From NCBI RefSeq assembly GCF_008086595.1, contig NZ_RXYA01000002.1:62001-126000 (forward strand): a DNA stretch of 64,000 bases. Reading direction: 5' to 3'. Shown here piece by piece: positions 16,652-25,817 of the stretch. Every line of letters starts with the position of its first letter. Position 1 is the first letter of the stretch. The notes beneath the pieces were generated by a model. The model searched no databases, had not been told where the DNA came from, and was given only the letters and a program-made list of their open reading frames with translations. The position numbers and the translations under genes were made by a program. The DNA is from Acetobacterium paludosum. Its GTDB lineage: Bacteria > Bacillota > Clostridia > Eubacteriales > Eubacteriaceae.

Positions 16652-17731
16652 TTACTTGAATAGTTTAAAAGTATCCGTATCATTCAAATATTTTAGTAAA
16701 GAAAGAGTAATTGGAAAACCAAATAATCCAATAATACCAAGAAGATTAACACCGATAAACATACTCATTAATGCCACGACAGGGTGTATTCCTAATTGAC
16801 CGCCAACTATCTTTGGTTCTAGAATATTTCGAATGATTGTTACGAAAACATACACGACAAGTAACCCAATAGCGATTTGAAAATCACCTTTTAAAAACGT
16901 AATTATTATCCACGGAATCATTATTGCACCGGTACCAAGCACGGGCAATATATCAAATATCGCAATAATGAATGCAATGAGAATTGCATTTGGAATACCC
17001 ACAATAGAAAGACCGATCGATAGCTCTACAAATGTAATCGACATAATCAAAGCATATGATCGAATCACCACAAAAAGGGTGTTCACCACGTACTGCCTAA
17101 TCATATGAGTAATTTCATTTACGCGTTGTGAAAACTGTCTTGACACAAATCCCATTAATACATCAAAGTCCATTGCAAAAAAGAATGTCGAGATAACCAT
17201 CAGTAAAATTTTGATTAAAAAGGCTGGCAATGATGATGCGATACCCGACATAGTGCCTACAAATGATAATGATATCTTTGTAATATTCACGCCAAGTGAG
17301 TTTATAAACTGATCAAATCCGTCATTTAAAACTTCTACCAGCGCTGGATCCAAGCGGAATACTACTTTCTCGATGCCATCAAATACTGAAAAAAGAAATG
17401 GGCTAAATTGATTTGCATAGATCATAGGCAGTACTGAAATAATAGTTGAAGCTGTTGTTGTGAGTTTAACACTAATCAATACGACAATAACACCCACCGT
17501 ACAATAAAAGACTAAAACAAGTGAAAATGATACCAGTTTACGTGGTACTTTGAGCATTGAAGAAACATATTTTGCTGGATTTTTCAGCAGATACCCAATG
17601 ATGAATGCAAAAATAAAAGGGCTAATCAATGTAATAGCATATTTTAGAATGACATATACTATTGCTATGATCAGAAAAACATAAATCGTATTTACAATGA
17701 ACTGTTTTTTCTTGTTATACTGAGATTCCAT
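16652..17731 (-). CDS. AI-2E family transporter/permease
   Basis: A protein of about 359 residues with seven or eight transmembrane helices in the AI-2E (PF01594) pattern, including the late FIIAIFDILPVLGTGAIMIPW segment and PKIVGGQLGIHPVVALMSMF. Members export autoinducer-2 or act as Na+/H+ antiporters; the specific role is unknown. The ATG at 17731 follows GGAGAATCT closely and is preferred to the upstream in-frame ATG at 17764. Confidence 0.85.
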   Translation of the reverse strand: MESQYNKKKQFIVNTIYVFLIIAIVYVILKYAITLISPFIFAFIIGYLLKNPAKYVSSMLKVPRKLVSFSLVLVFYCTVGVIVVLISVKLTTTASTIISVLPMIYANQFSPFLFSVFDGIEKVVFRLDPALVEVLNDGFDQFINSLGVNITKISLSFVGTMSGIASSLPAFLIKILLMVISTFFFAMDFDVLMGFVSRQFSQRVNEITHMIRQYVVNTLFVVIRSYALIMSITFVELSIGLSIVGIPNAILIAFIIAIFDILPVLGTGAIMIPWIIITFLKGDFQIAIGLLVVYVFVTIIRNILEPKIVGGQLGIHPVVALMSMFIGVNLLGIIGLFGFPITLSLLKYLNDTDTFKLFK

Positions 17732-17800
17732 AGATTCTCCATTCTTATGATATACTCCCACCACTTAAAACCGCGACCAATTTTGAAGTGGGAGCTTTGA

Positions 17801-17832
17801 CAATTCATCCCCCACCTATGGAGGATGAATTG
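17801..17832. terminator. Hairpin downstream or upstream of AI-2E gene
   Basis: CAATTCATCC pairs perfectly with GGATGAATTG around a 12-base loop. An overlapping inverted pair (CTCCCAC and GTGGGAG) lies just left of it. Either a terminator for the TfoX unit or a leader structure of the transporter gene. Confidence 0.5.
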
Positions 17833-17872
17833 AAGGTCTTTTGATAAATTTCTTAATCGATTCATTCAGTTT

Positions 17873-17893
17873 ATAAGTTAACGTCAGGCACTA
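17873..17893 (+). repeat. Boundary repeat, degenerate
   Basis: ATAAGTTAACGTCAGGCACT keeps the arm and a reduced core. It lies about 40 bases after the stop of the TfoX-like gene on the minus strand. Confidence 0.5.
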
Positions 17894-17932
17894 AGCTGTT
17901 TTAACGATCTGTTTTTAACCCTTGGAAAGGTG

Positions 17933-18211
17933 CTAGCGATTGGCTTCATAAAAATCTTTCAGTTCTTTTTTCAGACTGTCATCCAGATAATGCCAGCGAA
18001 TGCCCTGGATGGCGCCTTCCAACCCACACAGTCGATTATAACAGGCCGATGCATCAATGGCGCGGATTCTCAGCCAGGCTTCCCGGCTTCCCGACGCAGC
18101 CAGTTCCGCAGGGGTATTGATCCCAACGGCACGAAGCTGCCTATCCATTTCTTTGCCAATGTTTGGCAGGCTTGTCAGCTCAGTATTCTCAATCAGATTA
18201 TTTTCAGTCAT
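17933..18211 (-). CDS. TfoX/Sxy C-terminal domain protein
   Basis: A protein of 92 residues from the ATG at 18211, which follows AAAGGAG. The helix-hairpin-helix-like TfoX C-terminal pattern is present: LTSLPNIGKEMDRQLRAVGI near the N-terminus, then EAWLRIRAIDASACYNRLCG and a final SLKKELKDFYE. There is no N-terminal TfoX domain. Stand-alone proteins of this type are frequent in Firmicutes; function unproven. Two fragmentary copies exist in the window. Confidence 0.85.
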   Translation of the reverse strand: MTENNLIENTELTSLPNIGKEMDRQLRAVGINTPAELAASGSREAWLRIRAIDASACYNRLCGLEGAIQGIRWHYLDDSLKKELKDFYEANR

Positions 18212-18276
18212 TTTCGTTCTCCTTTCAAATGATAACACACTAAAAAGTAAATTATGTGAGCCGGAATAAGTGAACT

Positions 18277-18828
18277 TTATCCAATCTTCATCCCCTCATC
18301 CCAGAATGTTAACCGAAGGACTTTTCCCTCCAGCATAATCGCTCCGTTATTGCAGGGATAGTTGCAGTCTTCGAAATATTTGAATCCCAGCTTCTCCATG
18401 ACATGTTCCGACCTCGGATTTTCTGTTGCATATCTCCCCACAATTTCTTTTAGCTTTAGGTTCTCTCTTGCAAATCTTAAAATTTCGCTCATGGCTTCAG
18501 TGGCAAATCCTTTTCCCCAAAACTGCTTGCCTAAATTATAGCCAACTTCAAACATTTTAAATTCTTTCTCATAATATATCAGACCGGTGCCGATTAGACG
18601 ATCGGTTTCTTTTTCCACCAAACCCCATCTGAACCAGTCATCAGCAAGGATTTTCTCTGTTTCAAAGGACAGCCAAGCTTTTGTTAGATTGATATCATTA
18701 TGGCTGGTCCAGAACATGTACCGTGCCACATCAGGATCATTTTCCCAGCCGTGGAACACATCTTCTGCATCATCATGTGAAAAGGGTCTGAATATTAATC
18801 TCGGTGTTTCCAGAATGGGCGTTTTCAT
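18277..18828 (-). CDS. GNAT acetyltransferase, RimJ/RimL type
   Basis: A protein of 183 residues starting TPILETPRLIFRPFSHDDAE, the usual opening of RimJ/RimL-like acetyltransferases. The acetyl-CoA loop is LGKQFWGKGFATEAM (Q-x-x-G-x-G/A) and the C-terminal NPRSEHVMEKLGFKY completes the fold. Acceptor unknown (N-terminal amines or amino-sugar drugs are typical). The ATG at 18828 follows GGAGG. Confidence 0.9.
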   Translation of the reverse strand: MKTPILETPRLIFRPFSHDDAEDVFHGWENDPDVARYMFWTSHNDINLTKAWLSFETEKILADDWFRWGLVEKETDRLIGTGLIYYEKEFKMFEVGYNLGKQFWGKGFATEAMSEILRFARENLKLKEIVGRYATENPRSEHVMEKLGFKYFEDCNYPCNNGAIMLEGKVLRLTFWDEGMKIG

Positions 18829-18993
18829 AAATTTCCTCCGTTTGTACTATTATATCGCTATAATTATCTTTGGAATATCTTTAGCTAAAGACGAAATGCT
18901 TTAGATAGACCCTTTGAATTCATGAGACTAGTGGTTCCGGCAGTACTCAATAATGCTCTCCACTTGGATTTTTGTGGATTAAAAAACATCTTA

Positions 18994-19080
18994 TCCCTCC
19001 ATATTCCGAAAAGAAACATCAGGTTTTTCAGTGAGGCTATCCGGTATGTGTTCAAGAACATCCTGCATATAACCCCTATT
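18994..19080 (-). pseudogene. Transglutaminase-like C-terminal fragment
   Basis: The minus strand encodes MQDVLEHIPDSLTEKPDVSF, matching the last residues of the gene at 10294-10893. No other part of that gene is present. A short stretch right of it (18920-18985) reads VESIIEYCRNH, a motif also seen near 11390, of unknown origin. Confidence 0.65.
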
Positions 19081-19090
19081 AACCTGTTCG

Positions 19091-20063
19091 CTTTATTTTA
19101 CTATTGTGACTGTATTTAATTTTACAACAGAATCGTGTAATTATTCAAATATTTATTATAGCCTAATTCTTTGATGTAAGTTTGTTAGGGTCGTTTCGTT
19201 TGTCACAGGTTGTGAAAGGCCTTCTGGCAATGACGATCAAAACGACCCTATGTTAACCTTATTACTTTTTCGCTTTAAATCAGTTTCCCTTAACCGCAAT
19301 GATCTCATTGATGAAGTCGATCATTCCGTCTTCGACCTCGTCACGAATATCCCGATAATTGTGGCTTTCATGACGATACCCCGAATAAATCTTGGTTTTA
19401 ACCTGATTTCCGGTTTCCGCCAGCCAACTTGAAACCGCATAGACACCTTCTCCGTAAAGACCGACTGGATCCTGATCGCCGGCAATATTATAAACCGGAA
19501 TCACAGCCGGAACTTTCTCTGCCCACTGGGTACCGATAATGCTATCTATCATCATGATAAAATCGTAGGTTGAACGGATATTCGGCGGGCTTGTGAAATT
19601 GTTGAAGGGATCATTGGCATGATCAGCGACGATATCCGGATCGCCAGATATCCAATCATTGGGAGTCAGGGGATTAGCGATGCGGTTCCGCAGATCAGCA
19701 ACCCGTCCATGCCCTCACCGTAGGCGGCGGCATAGGATCGGGCAATCATCGAGCCCATGCTGTGACCGTACATAAAATAAGGCAGCTCCGGATATTCGGC
19801 CTGAACCATTTAGCGCATGCTGTGTTCATCTTCGGCCATCGTCATGTAACCTTTATTTCCCCAATCACTCCAATTTCCCGATTCAGCGGCGGTTTTGCCA
19901 TGTCCGACATGATCATCGGCGGCAACCACAAAACCGGCCTCGTTCAGCTTCAGAATCATATGCAGATAACGTCGCGAATGTTCGCCAAAACCGTGGACAA
20001 TCTGGACAATTCCCCGGGGTTTGCGAATCGGCTTGTATATCCAAGCCTGGATTGTATCCTTTC
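19091..20063 (-). pseudogene. Degenerate second copy of the alpha/beta hydrolase gene
   Basis: Similar throughout to 27010-28098, including about 190 bases of 3' flank. Relative to that copy it has lost 121 bases between two short GGTTC direct repeats (frameshift) and carries a TAA where the intact copy has a glutamine/leucine region. Its 5' end is replaced after TGTATCCTTT. The coding part is 19280-20063. Confidence 0.9.
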
Positions 20064-20142
20064 CATTTCCGCCAGAGGTGTTAATCTAATGAAATATTTT
20101 GATATCACCGAGGTTTTTTGAATTTATAAGGTATTGTTATTA

Positions 20143-20236
20143 TCGACTGGTTTCATAAAAAGATTTCAATTCTTTTTTCAGGTTGTCATCTAAATAATGC
20201 CAGCGAATTCCCCGGATTGCGCCTTCCAGCCCGCAC
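20143..20236 (-). pseudogene. TfoX C-terminal domain, 3' fragment
   Basis: Matches the end of the TfoX-like gene (17941-18035), encoding the final SLKKELKSFYE region. It ends at GTAGTAAAACCATGG, a sequence also found just before the boundary repeat at 5188. Confidence 0.75.
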
Positions 20237-20245
20237 AAACGTAGT

Positions 20246-20462
20246 AAAACCATGGAAAAACTGAATGCGTATCTGTTGACGAAACTGATATCGATCATTA
20301 CCTTTTTTTATTTTTCACCCGATAGTTACACTTGATAAATTTCATATCACCAATTTCAAACTTCTTTTCTGTCAGAGGCTTTGTCATTTCACGACTTTCA
20401 ATAAACTCATTTGTTACCATAACAAAATACTGTTTATTATCTTTATTTACCAAATTTTTGAT
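20246..20462 (-). pseudogene. 3' fragment of an XRE regulator gene
   Basis: About 215 bases match 30757-30966, that is the last 50 codons plus 3' flank of the XRE gene at 30810-31400. The helix-turn-helix half is missing. Confidence 0.8.
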
Positions 20463-20521
20463 GTGTTCACGCCAACTCTACACAATCAATTTCAACAGAC
20501 AGATGCTTGCTACCCTGTTTG

Positions 20522-21094
20522 CTATTCCATGCATACCTTCTTGTCATAGAGGATATTTTTTCTCAAACTCTCGGCCTCTTTCTCACCAGCTAAAACGGTC
20601 ACAATTTCAAGGGCAAAATCCACCGCTTTTCCAGGTCCACGCGATGTGATAATGTTACCATCTTTTACCACCGCATCCTCTTGATAGATTGAATTGGGCA
20701 GATCTTTTTCAAATCCGGGGTAAGAGGTCACTTTTTTTCCATCAATGATCTTCGCTTTTTCTAAGACGATGGGCCCGGCACAGATCGCTGCCACTAATTT
20801 CCCTGCTTCATTCATTTCTCTGACGATTTTTACGACCCGCTGATCATCTCTTAGATTCGCTGCTCCCGGCATTCCGCCGGGAATAATAACGGCCTCGTAG
20901 GAGTCAATTTTTGACAGCTCATCGATTTGCTTGTCGGCTTTTACTTCGATATGATGGCTTCCTGAAACCTGAAGGGTATCTCCGATACTAATCATATGAA
21001 CCGTAATTTGCTTGACTCTTCTTAAATAATCGACAACGGTTAAAGCTTCTACTTCTTCAAATCCTGCTGCTAAAAAAATAATTACATTCATCAT
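20522..21094 (-). CDS. DJ-1/PfpI family protein
   Basis: A protein of 190 residues of the DJ-1/YajL type. The nucleophile elbow is AAICAGP with the reactive cysteine near residue 106, preceded by the glutamate-bearing FLAAGFEEVEAL at the N-terminus and followed by TSRGPGKAVDFAL. These are cytoplasmic deglycase- or chaperone-like stress proteins; the activity here is not determined. ATG at 21094/21091 with AAAGGAGG upstream. It is monocistronic. Confidence 0.9.
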   Translation of the reverse strand: MMNVIIFLAAGFEEVEALTVVDYLRRVKQITVHMISIGDTLQVSGSHHIEVKADKQIDELSKIDSYEAVIIPGGMPGAANLRDDQRVVKIVREMNEAGKLVAAICAGPIVLEKAKIIDGKKVTSYPGFEKDLPNSIYQEDAVVKDGNIITSRGPGKAVDFALEIVTVLAGEKEAESLRKNILYDKKVCME

Positions 21095-21160
21095 TTTCCT
21101 CCTTTTGGTTATTTATTACACTGCCATTTGGCGCTCAACATAAAAAACAATATTAACATT

Positions 21161-21178
21161 TAAGTTGAGCCAGTACAC
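21161..21178 (+). repeat. Boundary repeat, degenerate
   Basis: TAAGTTGAGCCAGTACAC keeps the arm and half the core, 11 bases after the stop of the DUF6897-like gene. Confidence 0.55.
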
Positions 21179-21188
21179 AATCGTTTTT

Positions 21189-21503
21189 TTAACTTTGAAA
21201 AATATAAATACGTTGTACAAATTCAGCATTAATAAATTGAACGCCTTTTTTTGTTTCAACCTCTATCCAATTTTCATTTATATTAATTATTTTCCCCACT
21301 AAGTTTGTTCCATATGAGCCTGTAGAAATTTTGCACTTCTTTCCTATACACTTTTCAATTGCTTCATTAGCCATAATTATTAACCCCTTCTTCTTCTTAA
21401 ATTTATTATTTATTATTCTTTGCATATTAAACTGTTGTGGTAAAACAACTAAGATTACTAAAAATATTGGCATATATATCGCAATCCATACTCCTGAATT
21501 CAA
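21189..21503 (-). CDS. Small membrane-anchored protein, DUF6897-like
   Basis: A protein of about 104 residues. A TTG start at 21503 follows GGGGGTG at good distance. Residues 3-22 form one transmembrane helix (VWIAIYMPIFLVILVVLP), then a basic linker and a small beta-rich domain (CIGKKCKISTGSYGTNLVGK, WIEVETKKG, INAEFVQRIYIF). The domain is Sm/OB-like in pattern; I associate it with DUF6897, with moderate confidence. A shorter product from the internal ATG (MANEAIEKC) is possible. Function unknown. Confidence 0.65.
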   Translation of the reverse strand: MNSGVWIAIYMPIFLVILVVLPQQFNMQRIINNKFKKKKGLIIMANEAIEKCIGKKCKISTGSYGTNLVGKIININENWIEVETKKGVQFINAEFVQRIYIFQS

Positions 21504-21665
21504 GCAATCACCCCCTTTATTTCCTGTTTTCATACCTTTACAAACAACTTTCATTCCACCGGGACGTTTTGACTATCATATCTTCACTATCTCCAACAAG
21601 CCCATGGAGTAATCCGAAAATTGGGTTTGGGTTTAAAACCCTACCCGATAACCTAACCATATCGA

Positions 21666-22091
21666 TTAACGGGTTCTCCAGTTCTGAAGTTCCACAATGT
21701 TGCCTTCAGGAACGTGAATACTTGCCTCAATTTCACGCTGCTTCTTTTTTGTCAGTTTGACGAATACGGTGTGATGAGCCAGTTGGATGCAGTCGACCAG
21801 CACCTGCTCGGGCACATCGCCGTCCAGGATGATCGAATTCCAGTGTTGTTTGTTCATGTAATATCCGGGAATAATATCCGGATAGCGCAAACGGAGGATT
21901 TCACCATCGCCAATGGGCAGCTTGACGGTCAACAGCGCGTCCCGTTCTTTGTTTTCAGCACGCATGGCAAACATCACATCGCCGACAAAGTACCGGATGG
22001 CATCCCATTCCGATTTATAATCCCGGGCTGTTCCCGGCATCGATTCAACCGTTTTTTCAATCAGTTCGTCCCATTTTTTACAAGGTTTCAT
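21666..22091 (-). CDS. MmcQ/YjbR family protein, copy B
   Basis: A protein of 141 residues, nearly identical to copy A (3348-3740) up to EASIHVP and then with a longer tail (EGNIVELQNWRTR). This tail is likely nearer the native end. ATG at 22091 after an AAGGAG site. Same two-gene arrangement behind the P-loop kinase. Double-wing YjbR fold; role unknown. Confidence 0.85.
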   Translation of the reverse strand: MKPCKKWDELIEKTVESMPGTARDYKSEWDAIRYFVGDVMFAMRAENKERDALLTVKLPIGDGEILRLRYPDIIPGYYMNKQHWNSIILDGDVPEQVLVDCIQLAHHTVFVKLTKKKQREIEASIHVPEGNIVELQNWRTR

Positions 22092-22127
22092 TTTCCTTCT
22101 CCTTCCATATCTGCTGGTTATTAGGTC

Positions 22128-22160
22128 ATTAAGTTAAGTGAGCCATGCATCATCAGAATT
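22128..22160 (+). repeat. Boundary repeat copy
   Basis: ATTAAGTTAAGTGAGCCATG then CATCATCAGAAT. Perfect arm, core with two changes. Counterpart of 3776-3806. Confidence 0.75.
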
Positions 22161-22173
22161 AAAATCTCTTTTT

Positions 22174-22719
22174 TTAAACTTTTTTTAAATATTCTTGAAC
22201 TATTATATCAACATTCTTATTTAAGTCCTCCTCTCCACTCAACCGTAGTACTTTACAAGGTAATGAATTAACCCACTGCTCATGTGTCTTCTTACACGGA
22301 GAACCATCCGAATCATATCTAGCTGAGTTATCAAGAAAACAACAATGTTCTTCATACATATCTCCGCCTTTGACGATTCTTTCTCCAAATATTTCATATT
22401 CTCTTTTATGAATCCGAACAATTCTTGTTTCGGCAGATGCTGTAATATGTGCTGCCAAATCGAACAATGGCACAAATGGTGCATTAAAACTATCCATTGA
22501 GCCAGCCATCACAAAATAACTTCTTTTCGATATATCTGTCATTAATCTATTAATCTTCTTTTCACGAGTATACATAACTGTGAAAGGTTTATCAGTATCT
22601 TTTCTCCATATATAATTATCTATGTCGAAATATGGAAAGCCAAGCTTATCAGCGACCATTTTCCCCAATGTTGTTTTTCCTGAACCTGCTGATCCAAAAA
22701 TAATAATTCCTCTTGCCAT
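22174..22719 (-). CDS. P-loop adenylate kinase-like NTPase, copy B
   Basis: A protein of 181 residues differing from copy A (3820-4365) at only two or three positions (for instance VNSLP for ANSLP, LSGEED for LNGEED). Walker A GSAGSGKTT at 9-17. Both copies look functional, so dosage or very recent duplication is the likely explanation. Confidence 0.8.
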   Translation of the reverse strand: MARGIIIFGSAGSGKTTLGKMVADKLGFPYFDIDNYIWRKDTDKPFTVMYTREKKINRLMTDISKRSYFVMAGSMDSFNAPFVPLFDLAAHITASAETRIVRIHKREYEIFGERIVKGGDMYEEHCCFLDNSARYDSDGSPCKKTHEQWVNSLPCKVLRLSGEEDLNKNVDIIVQEYLKKV

Positions 22720-22916
22720 ATCTTTTACCCCATAACAAAAAATTCTGATTTATCTGTTTCATTTCTTATATTTCCATAACCTTCAAGTTAAGTAGTCCTC
22801 ATTTATCAACAAACTTCAGCGATAGGCTGTTTTCATTTTATAAAAGCTCACGATTCTCCATCCCCATGTGCCCGACGCTCAATGATGCCGCAACTCTCAA
22901 TGCATATAAGTTTATG

Positions 22917-22938
22917 CTAAGTGGTGCCTGGCACCAGG
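22917..22938 (+). repeat. Boundary repeat copy, perfect core
   Basis: CTAAGTGGTGCCTGGCACCA then GG, about 43 bases after the stop of the gene at 22981. A lone arm (AAGTTAAGT) lies at 22786. Confidence 0.75.
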
Positions 22939-22980
22939 TCCAAAAGTTTCAGTACGTAGATACGACTTTGCTTTTTCATT

Positions 22981-23940
22981 TTAAAATTCAATTCTGAAAA
23001 TCAATTTGTTATGACTCTCTTTTGCTACCTGGGAACTTATTTCAGAACTGCCTTTAGCCTTACCTTTGACCCCCGTTTTCTTAATGGCCATATCCATAGC
23101 ATATGCTACTTTTTCAGACATTGTCGTCAGTGACGAACCTGCTAATTCTAAAATTTCCGATTTGATAGCATTGCCATTTTCAAATCTCATTTCGATAAGT
23201 CTATTAATATTTCCATCATGAGCAAACAATTTAAGTACAGGCCTTTTAGGTATATTACTTCCCTCAAATTGCATTTCTGTCTTTCCTCTTCGATGATTAC
23301 TTTCCTTTTTAGACATATTTTGTTCGAATTTTTCAGCTGTAGAAACTTCTTGCTTTGCTAAACTAACCTCTTCACTTAATTTATTTTCTTTATTTTTTAA
23401 ATTTGTTTCCGTATTCGATTCACTTATTTCGATCGAACAACTCTTTGCCCCTAATGAAAAAACAATATGCTTCAACTCAGCTAATCTTTCTTCTTGTGCT
23501 CTCGCAAAAATATAATCAGCTTTTATAAATTGATTGCTGTCAAAACTATCAACACAATAGACGGCATCGCATGTAACCATAAGTATGAACTGTATTCCAC
23601 TCATTTCAATTGCGGTATCATAAAGATAGAGAATTTCAATATCATTTTCTTTGCCAAGCCATCGAACTGAACCCTCACAGACATCAACATCACGTCTCAC
23701 AGCATCATCAACAATCATAATTATGTTGGGAATATTGAAATCAGTGCTGCTATAAAATTCAGGGAAAATAGGATTATATTTTTTCAACTTGCGTAAATAA
23801 CTGTCATTTTTAGTTTTATCTGATAAAGACTTGGCACTTTTTTGAATGTTTACCGTAGCTTTTTTTTCAGCATCGTATGTTTTCTGTAAAATTTTAGAAA
23901 CGGTTTCTGAACTTTTTTGAGGATCAATTAATTTTTTCAT
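22981..23940 (-). CDS. Unrecognised soluble protein, 319 residues
   Basis: I do not recognise this protein. The N-terminal 60 residues are Lys/Ser-rich and helical; residues 70-165 are a compact alpha/beta region (IPNIIMIVDDAVRRDVDVCE, then IQFILMVTCDAVYCVDSF); 165-225 is a charged coiled-coil linker; the end (PVLKLFAHDGNINRLIEMRF) looks like a small beta domain. There is no signal peptide or membrane helix. It stands alone between boundary-repeat copies at 22917 and about 23982 and is AT-richer than its neighbours, suggesting acquisition as one module. Confidence 0.6.
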   Translation of the reverse strand: MKKLIDPQKSSETVSKILQKTYDAEKKATVNIQKSAKSLSDKTKNDSYLRKLKKYNPIFPEFYSSTDFNIPNIIMIVDDAVRRDVDVCEGSVRWLGKENDIEILYLYDTAIEMSGIQFILMVTCDAVYCVDSFDSNQFIKADYIFARAQEERLAELKHIVFSLGAKSCSIEISESNTETNLKNKENKLSEEVSLAKQEVSTAEKFEQNMSKKESNHRRGKTEMQFEGSNIPKRPVLKLFAHDGNINRLIEMRFENGNAIKSEILELAGSSLTTMSEKVAYAMDMAIKKTGVKGKAKGSSEISSQVAKESHNKLIFRIEF

Positions 23941-24089
23941 GGAATAATTTCTTTCAATACAGAATTTTCAATAATTAAATAGGCCAGCACCGGACTCTCA
24001 ATCACACTGAACACCTACTTTGTGCAAAGGAAATTAAGGTTCTGTGAGGGGTTGGAGCCGCGAGGCTTTGTCTACTCGACCCGGGGCTT

Positions 24090-24455
24090 TTAGGAAAGGT
24101 GTTCAATCAGCTGGATTTTTAGGCCATTGGGATCGGTGATAAAGAAAAAGTGGATATATGGGGCGGGCTGAAAGGGACCGCTGTGAATGGCAATGCCTTT
24201 TTTCTGCAAAGCCGCCATGGTCTCATCAACCGAAGCCACGGCAAAGCCCAGAGAGATGCTCTGTCCCATATCAAATTCAGTCACGGCCTGGTTGCAGACC
24301 AGCTCCAGCTTGGTTTCGCCATCGCCTAAAAAAGCCAGCTCCATCTGGGGGCCAGCTGGTCGGCGGCTCGCCAGGGTAAGTCCCACCACCTCGGTATAGA
24401 AGTTTAAGGATTCGTCCATATTTTTTACAGTTAGGGTTACCCATGCTAGGTTCAT
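24090..24455 (-). CDS. VOC family protein
   Basis: A protein of 121 residues: WVTLTVKNMDESLNFYTEVV opens the first half, KLELVC gives a mid-chain ligand glutamate, and HFFFITDPNGLKIQLIEHL closes the fold. Glyoxalase I-like metal positions (the late Glu in LIEH) are plausible. The ATG at 24455 follows AAGGAG. Monocistronic. Confidence 0.85.
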   Translation of the reverse strand: MNLAWVTLTVKNMDESLNFYTEVVGLTLASRRPAGPQMELAFLGDGETKLELVCNQAVTEFDMGQSISLGFAVASVDETMAALQKKGIAIHSGPFQPAPYIHFFFITDPNGLKIQLIEHLS

Positions 24456-24527
24456 AATGTTCTCCTTTAAATTTTAAGATTTGATTTTACTTTCGCAATA
24501 GGCTCTGGGGAAATCAGATTATCATAG

Positions 24528-24907
24528 CTATTTGAAGTATTGTTTCATAATGTTATTTGCTGCAATTCGCTCTTTTGAAAAATATTCAATGTTATATTTA
24601 ATGATTGGGATCTTCATCAGTTCAAGCCAACCATTATAAACACCATCGATAAATGCCTGGCGCCACTCCGGCATTCGTTCAATCAGTACACAGCCATGAA
24701 TCTGCTCTTTTTCAATCACAATTGAGAATTCACCATTTTCGATGTGGGGTTCAAAGGGGTAGGTCCGGCATTGAATGGGACGATAGTCTCTTAGGCAACC
24801 TTCTGTACGCATCACTTTTGGATACGGATTTTTCGGTATGCACGGCCAGATTCCCCTGCTTGACGATAAAGGGCAGTTTTTTTTAGGTATTCAAAATTTG
24901 ATGACAT
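24528..24907 (-). pseudogene. YkgJ-like cysteine-cluster protein with frameshift
   Basis: From ATG 24907 the frame reads MSSNFEYLKK, then breaks at a run of eight A residues. With one more A it would continue NCPLSSSRGIWPCIPKNPYP and join smoothly to the long frame MRTEGCLRDYRPIQCRTYPF to 24528. The GC-x(8-9)-C-x-x-YPFEPH pattern is that of YkgJ/Fe-S zinc-iron chelating cluster proteins. The frameshift is at a homopolymer, so slippage or sequencing error are both possible. Confidence 0.55.
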
Positions 24908-24989
24908 AAGCTTACCTCGTTTTGATAATAACTTGATGGCGGCTTTCTGATGACTGGTAAAAGCGTATTTCAGCTGCTCTGAGTTTCAG

Positions 24990-25096
24990 TTTTTGGCTTT
25001 TTTAAAACGATGGATTTTTATAGCTCCAATTTTTAGCTTTTTTGGAACTATGGATTTTTATAGTTCCAATTTTTGGCCTTTTTGGAACTATGGTTT
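24990..25096. repeat. 40-base tandem repeat with internal hairpins, 2.7 units
   Basis: Units begin at 24990, 25030 and 25070. Each unit reads TTTTTRGCYTTTTT, then GGAACTATGG, ATTTTT, ATAGTTCC. The middle unit forms a perfect ten-base stem (TTGGAACTAT with ATAGTTCCAA); the first unit is diverged and the third is incomplete. There is no gene in 24910-25180 apart from this. Confidence 0.8.
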
Positions 25097-25179
25097 ATTT
25101 CGTGACGTTTTTGATTTGAAATTGATTATGACTCTTTTGAAAAATTAAAAGGTTTTATTCATTCAAAAAAATCAAACAC

Positions 25180-25763
25180 GAAAAACATCAAGATATTTTT
25201 TCATAGCATAGATACGATTTCTTGAATATCCTGTGATCTCATCTAAAATTCCTTTCTCATGCATTGGACGGCATGCTGCCTCCGATCCAATTTTGACTGG
25301 TGCGATATTCTCCCGGGGTTTTATGCTCACCGCGTACACCCTGCATCAATTCATTATGTATTTCTCGTATCAGCCGCGAGCTCAACGGAAAATCATCCTG
25401 CATAATGCGATCCACCCCATGTTTAAGAGCTCTTATATAATTATGAACTTCTCTGGCATCGTCACGTTTTTCAGGATCTAAATCCCTGATCGGCATGAGT
25501 TCTTCTTCAATGGTCGTTTGCGTTCCTTCGATACGATTTGACTTGTTTGTTTCAACCTGAAGATGCATTTTAATGTATAAATCGATGTTTGGAACCAACT
25601 CAGAGTAACTACCCAATCTCCCCAGTTCAAGATTAGCCTGCTCCAGAAGAACATTAATCTGGGTTGTTTTCCACTCCCACTGTTTGTTAATCATTGCCGG
25701 AATAAACGAACTGAAATCCGATTGTGATTCATGTAGACCGGCCTGATATTCTTCTAAATACAT
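25180..25763 (-). pseudogene. Fic family protein gene with internal deletion
   Basis: ATG 25763 opens 168 residues of a Fic protein: the Fic N-terminal domain with the inhibitory-type NRIEGTQTTIEEEL and the start of the core (GEYRTSQNWIGGSMPSNA), then a stop. Just beyond the stop, in another frame, lies KGILDEITGYSRNRIYAMKK YLDVF, the usual C-terminus of these proteins. The catalytic HPFxxGNGR segment has been lost between them, so the protein cannot AMPylate. Confidence 0.75.
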
Positions 25764-25817
25764 AATGTTACCTCTTCTTTCTTATGTATTTTAATATTAT
25801 AGTATTTGTTGATCAGT

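Larger units (their letters stand above)
21709..22754. repeat. Duplicated kinase-mmcQ module, copy B
   Basis: Counterpart of 3356-4399. On the right the similarity stops at GATTTAT; here no boundary repeat follows directly, but an AAGTTAAGT arm occurs at 22786-22795. Confidence 0.85.

Noticed and set aside
24990-25096. CRISPR array
   Set aside because: The 40-base units are adjacent without unique spacers and no cas genes are present.
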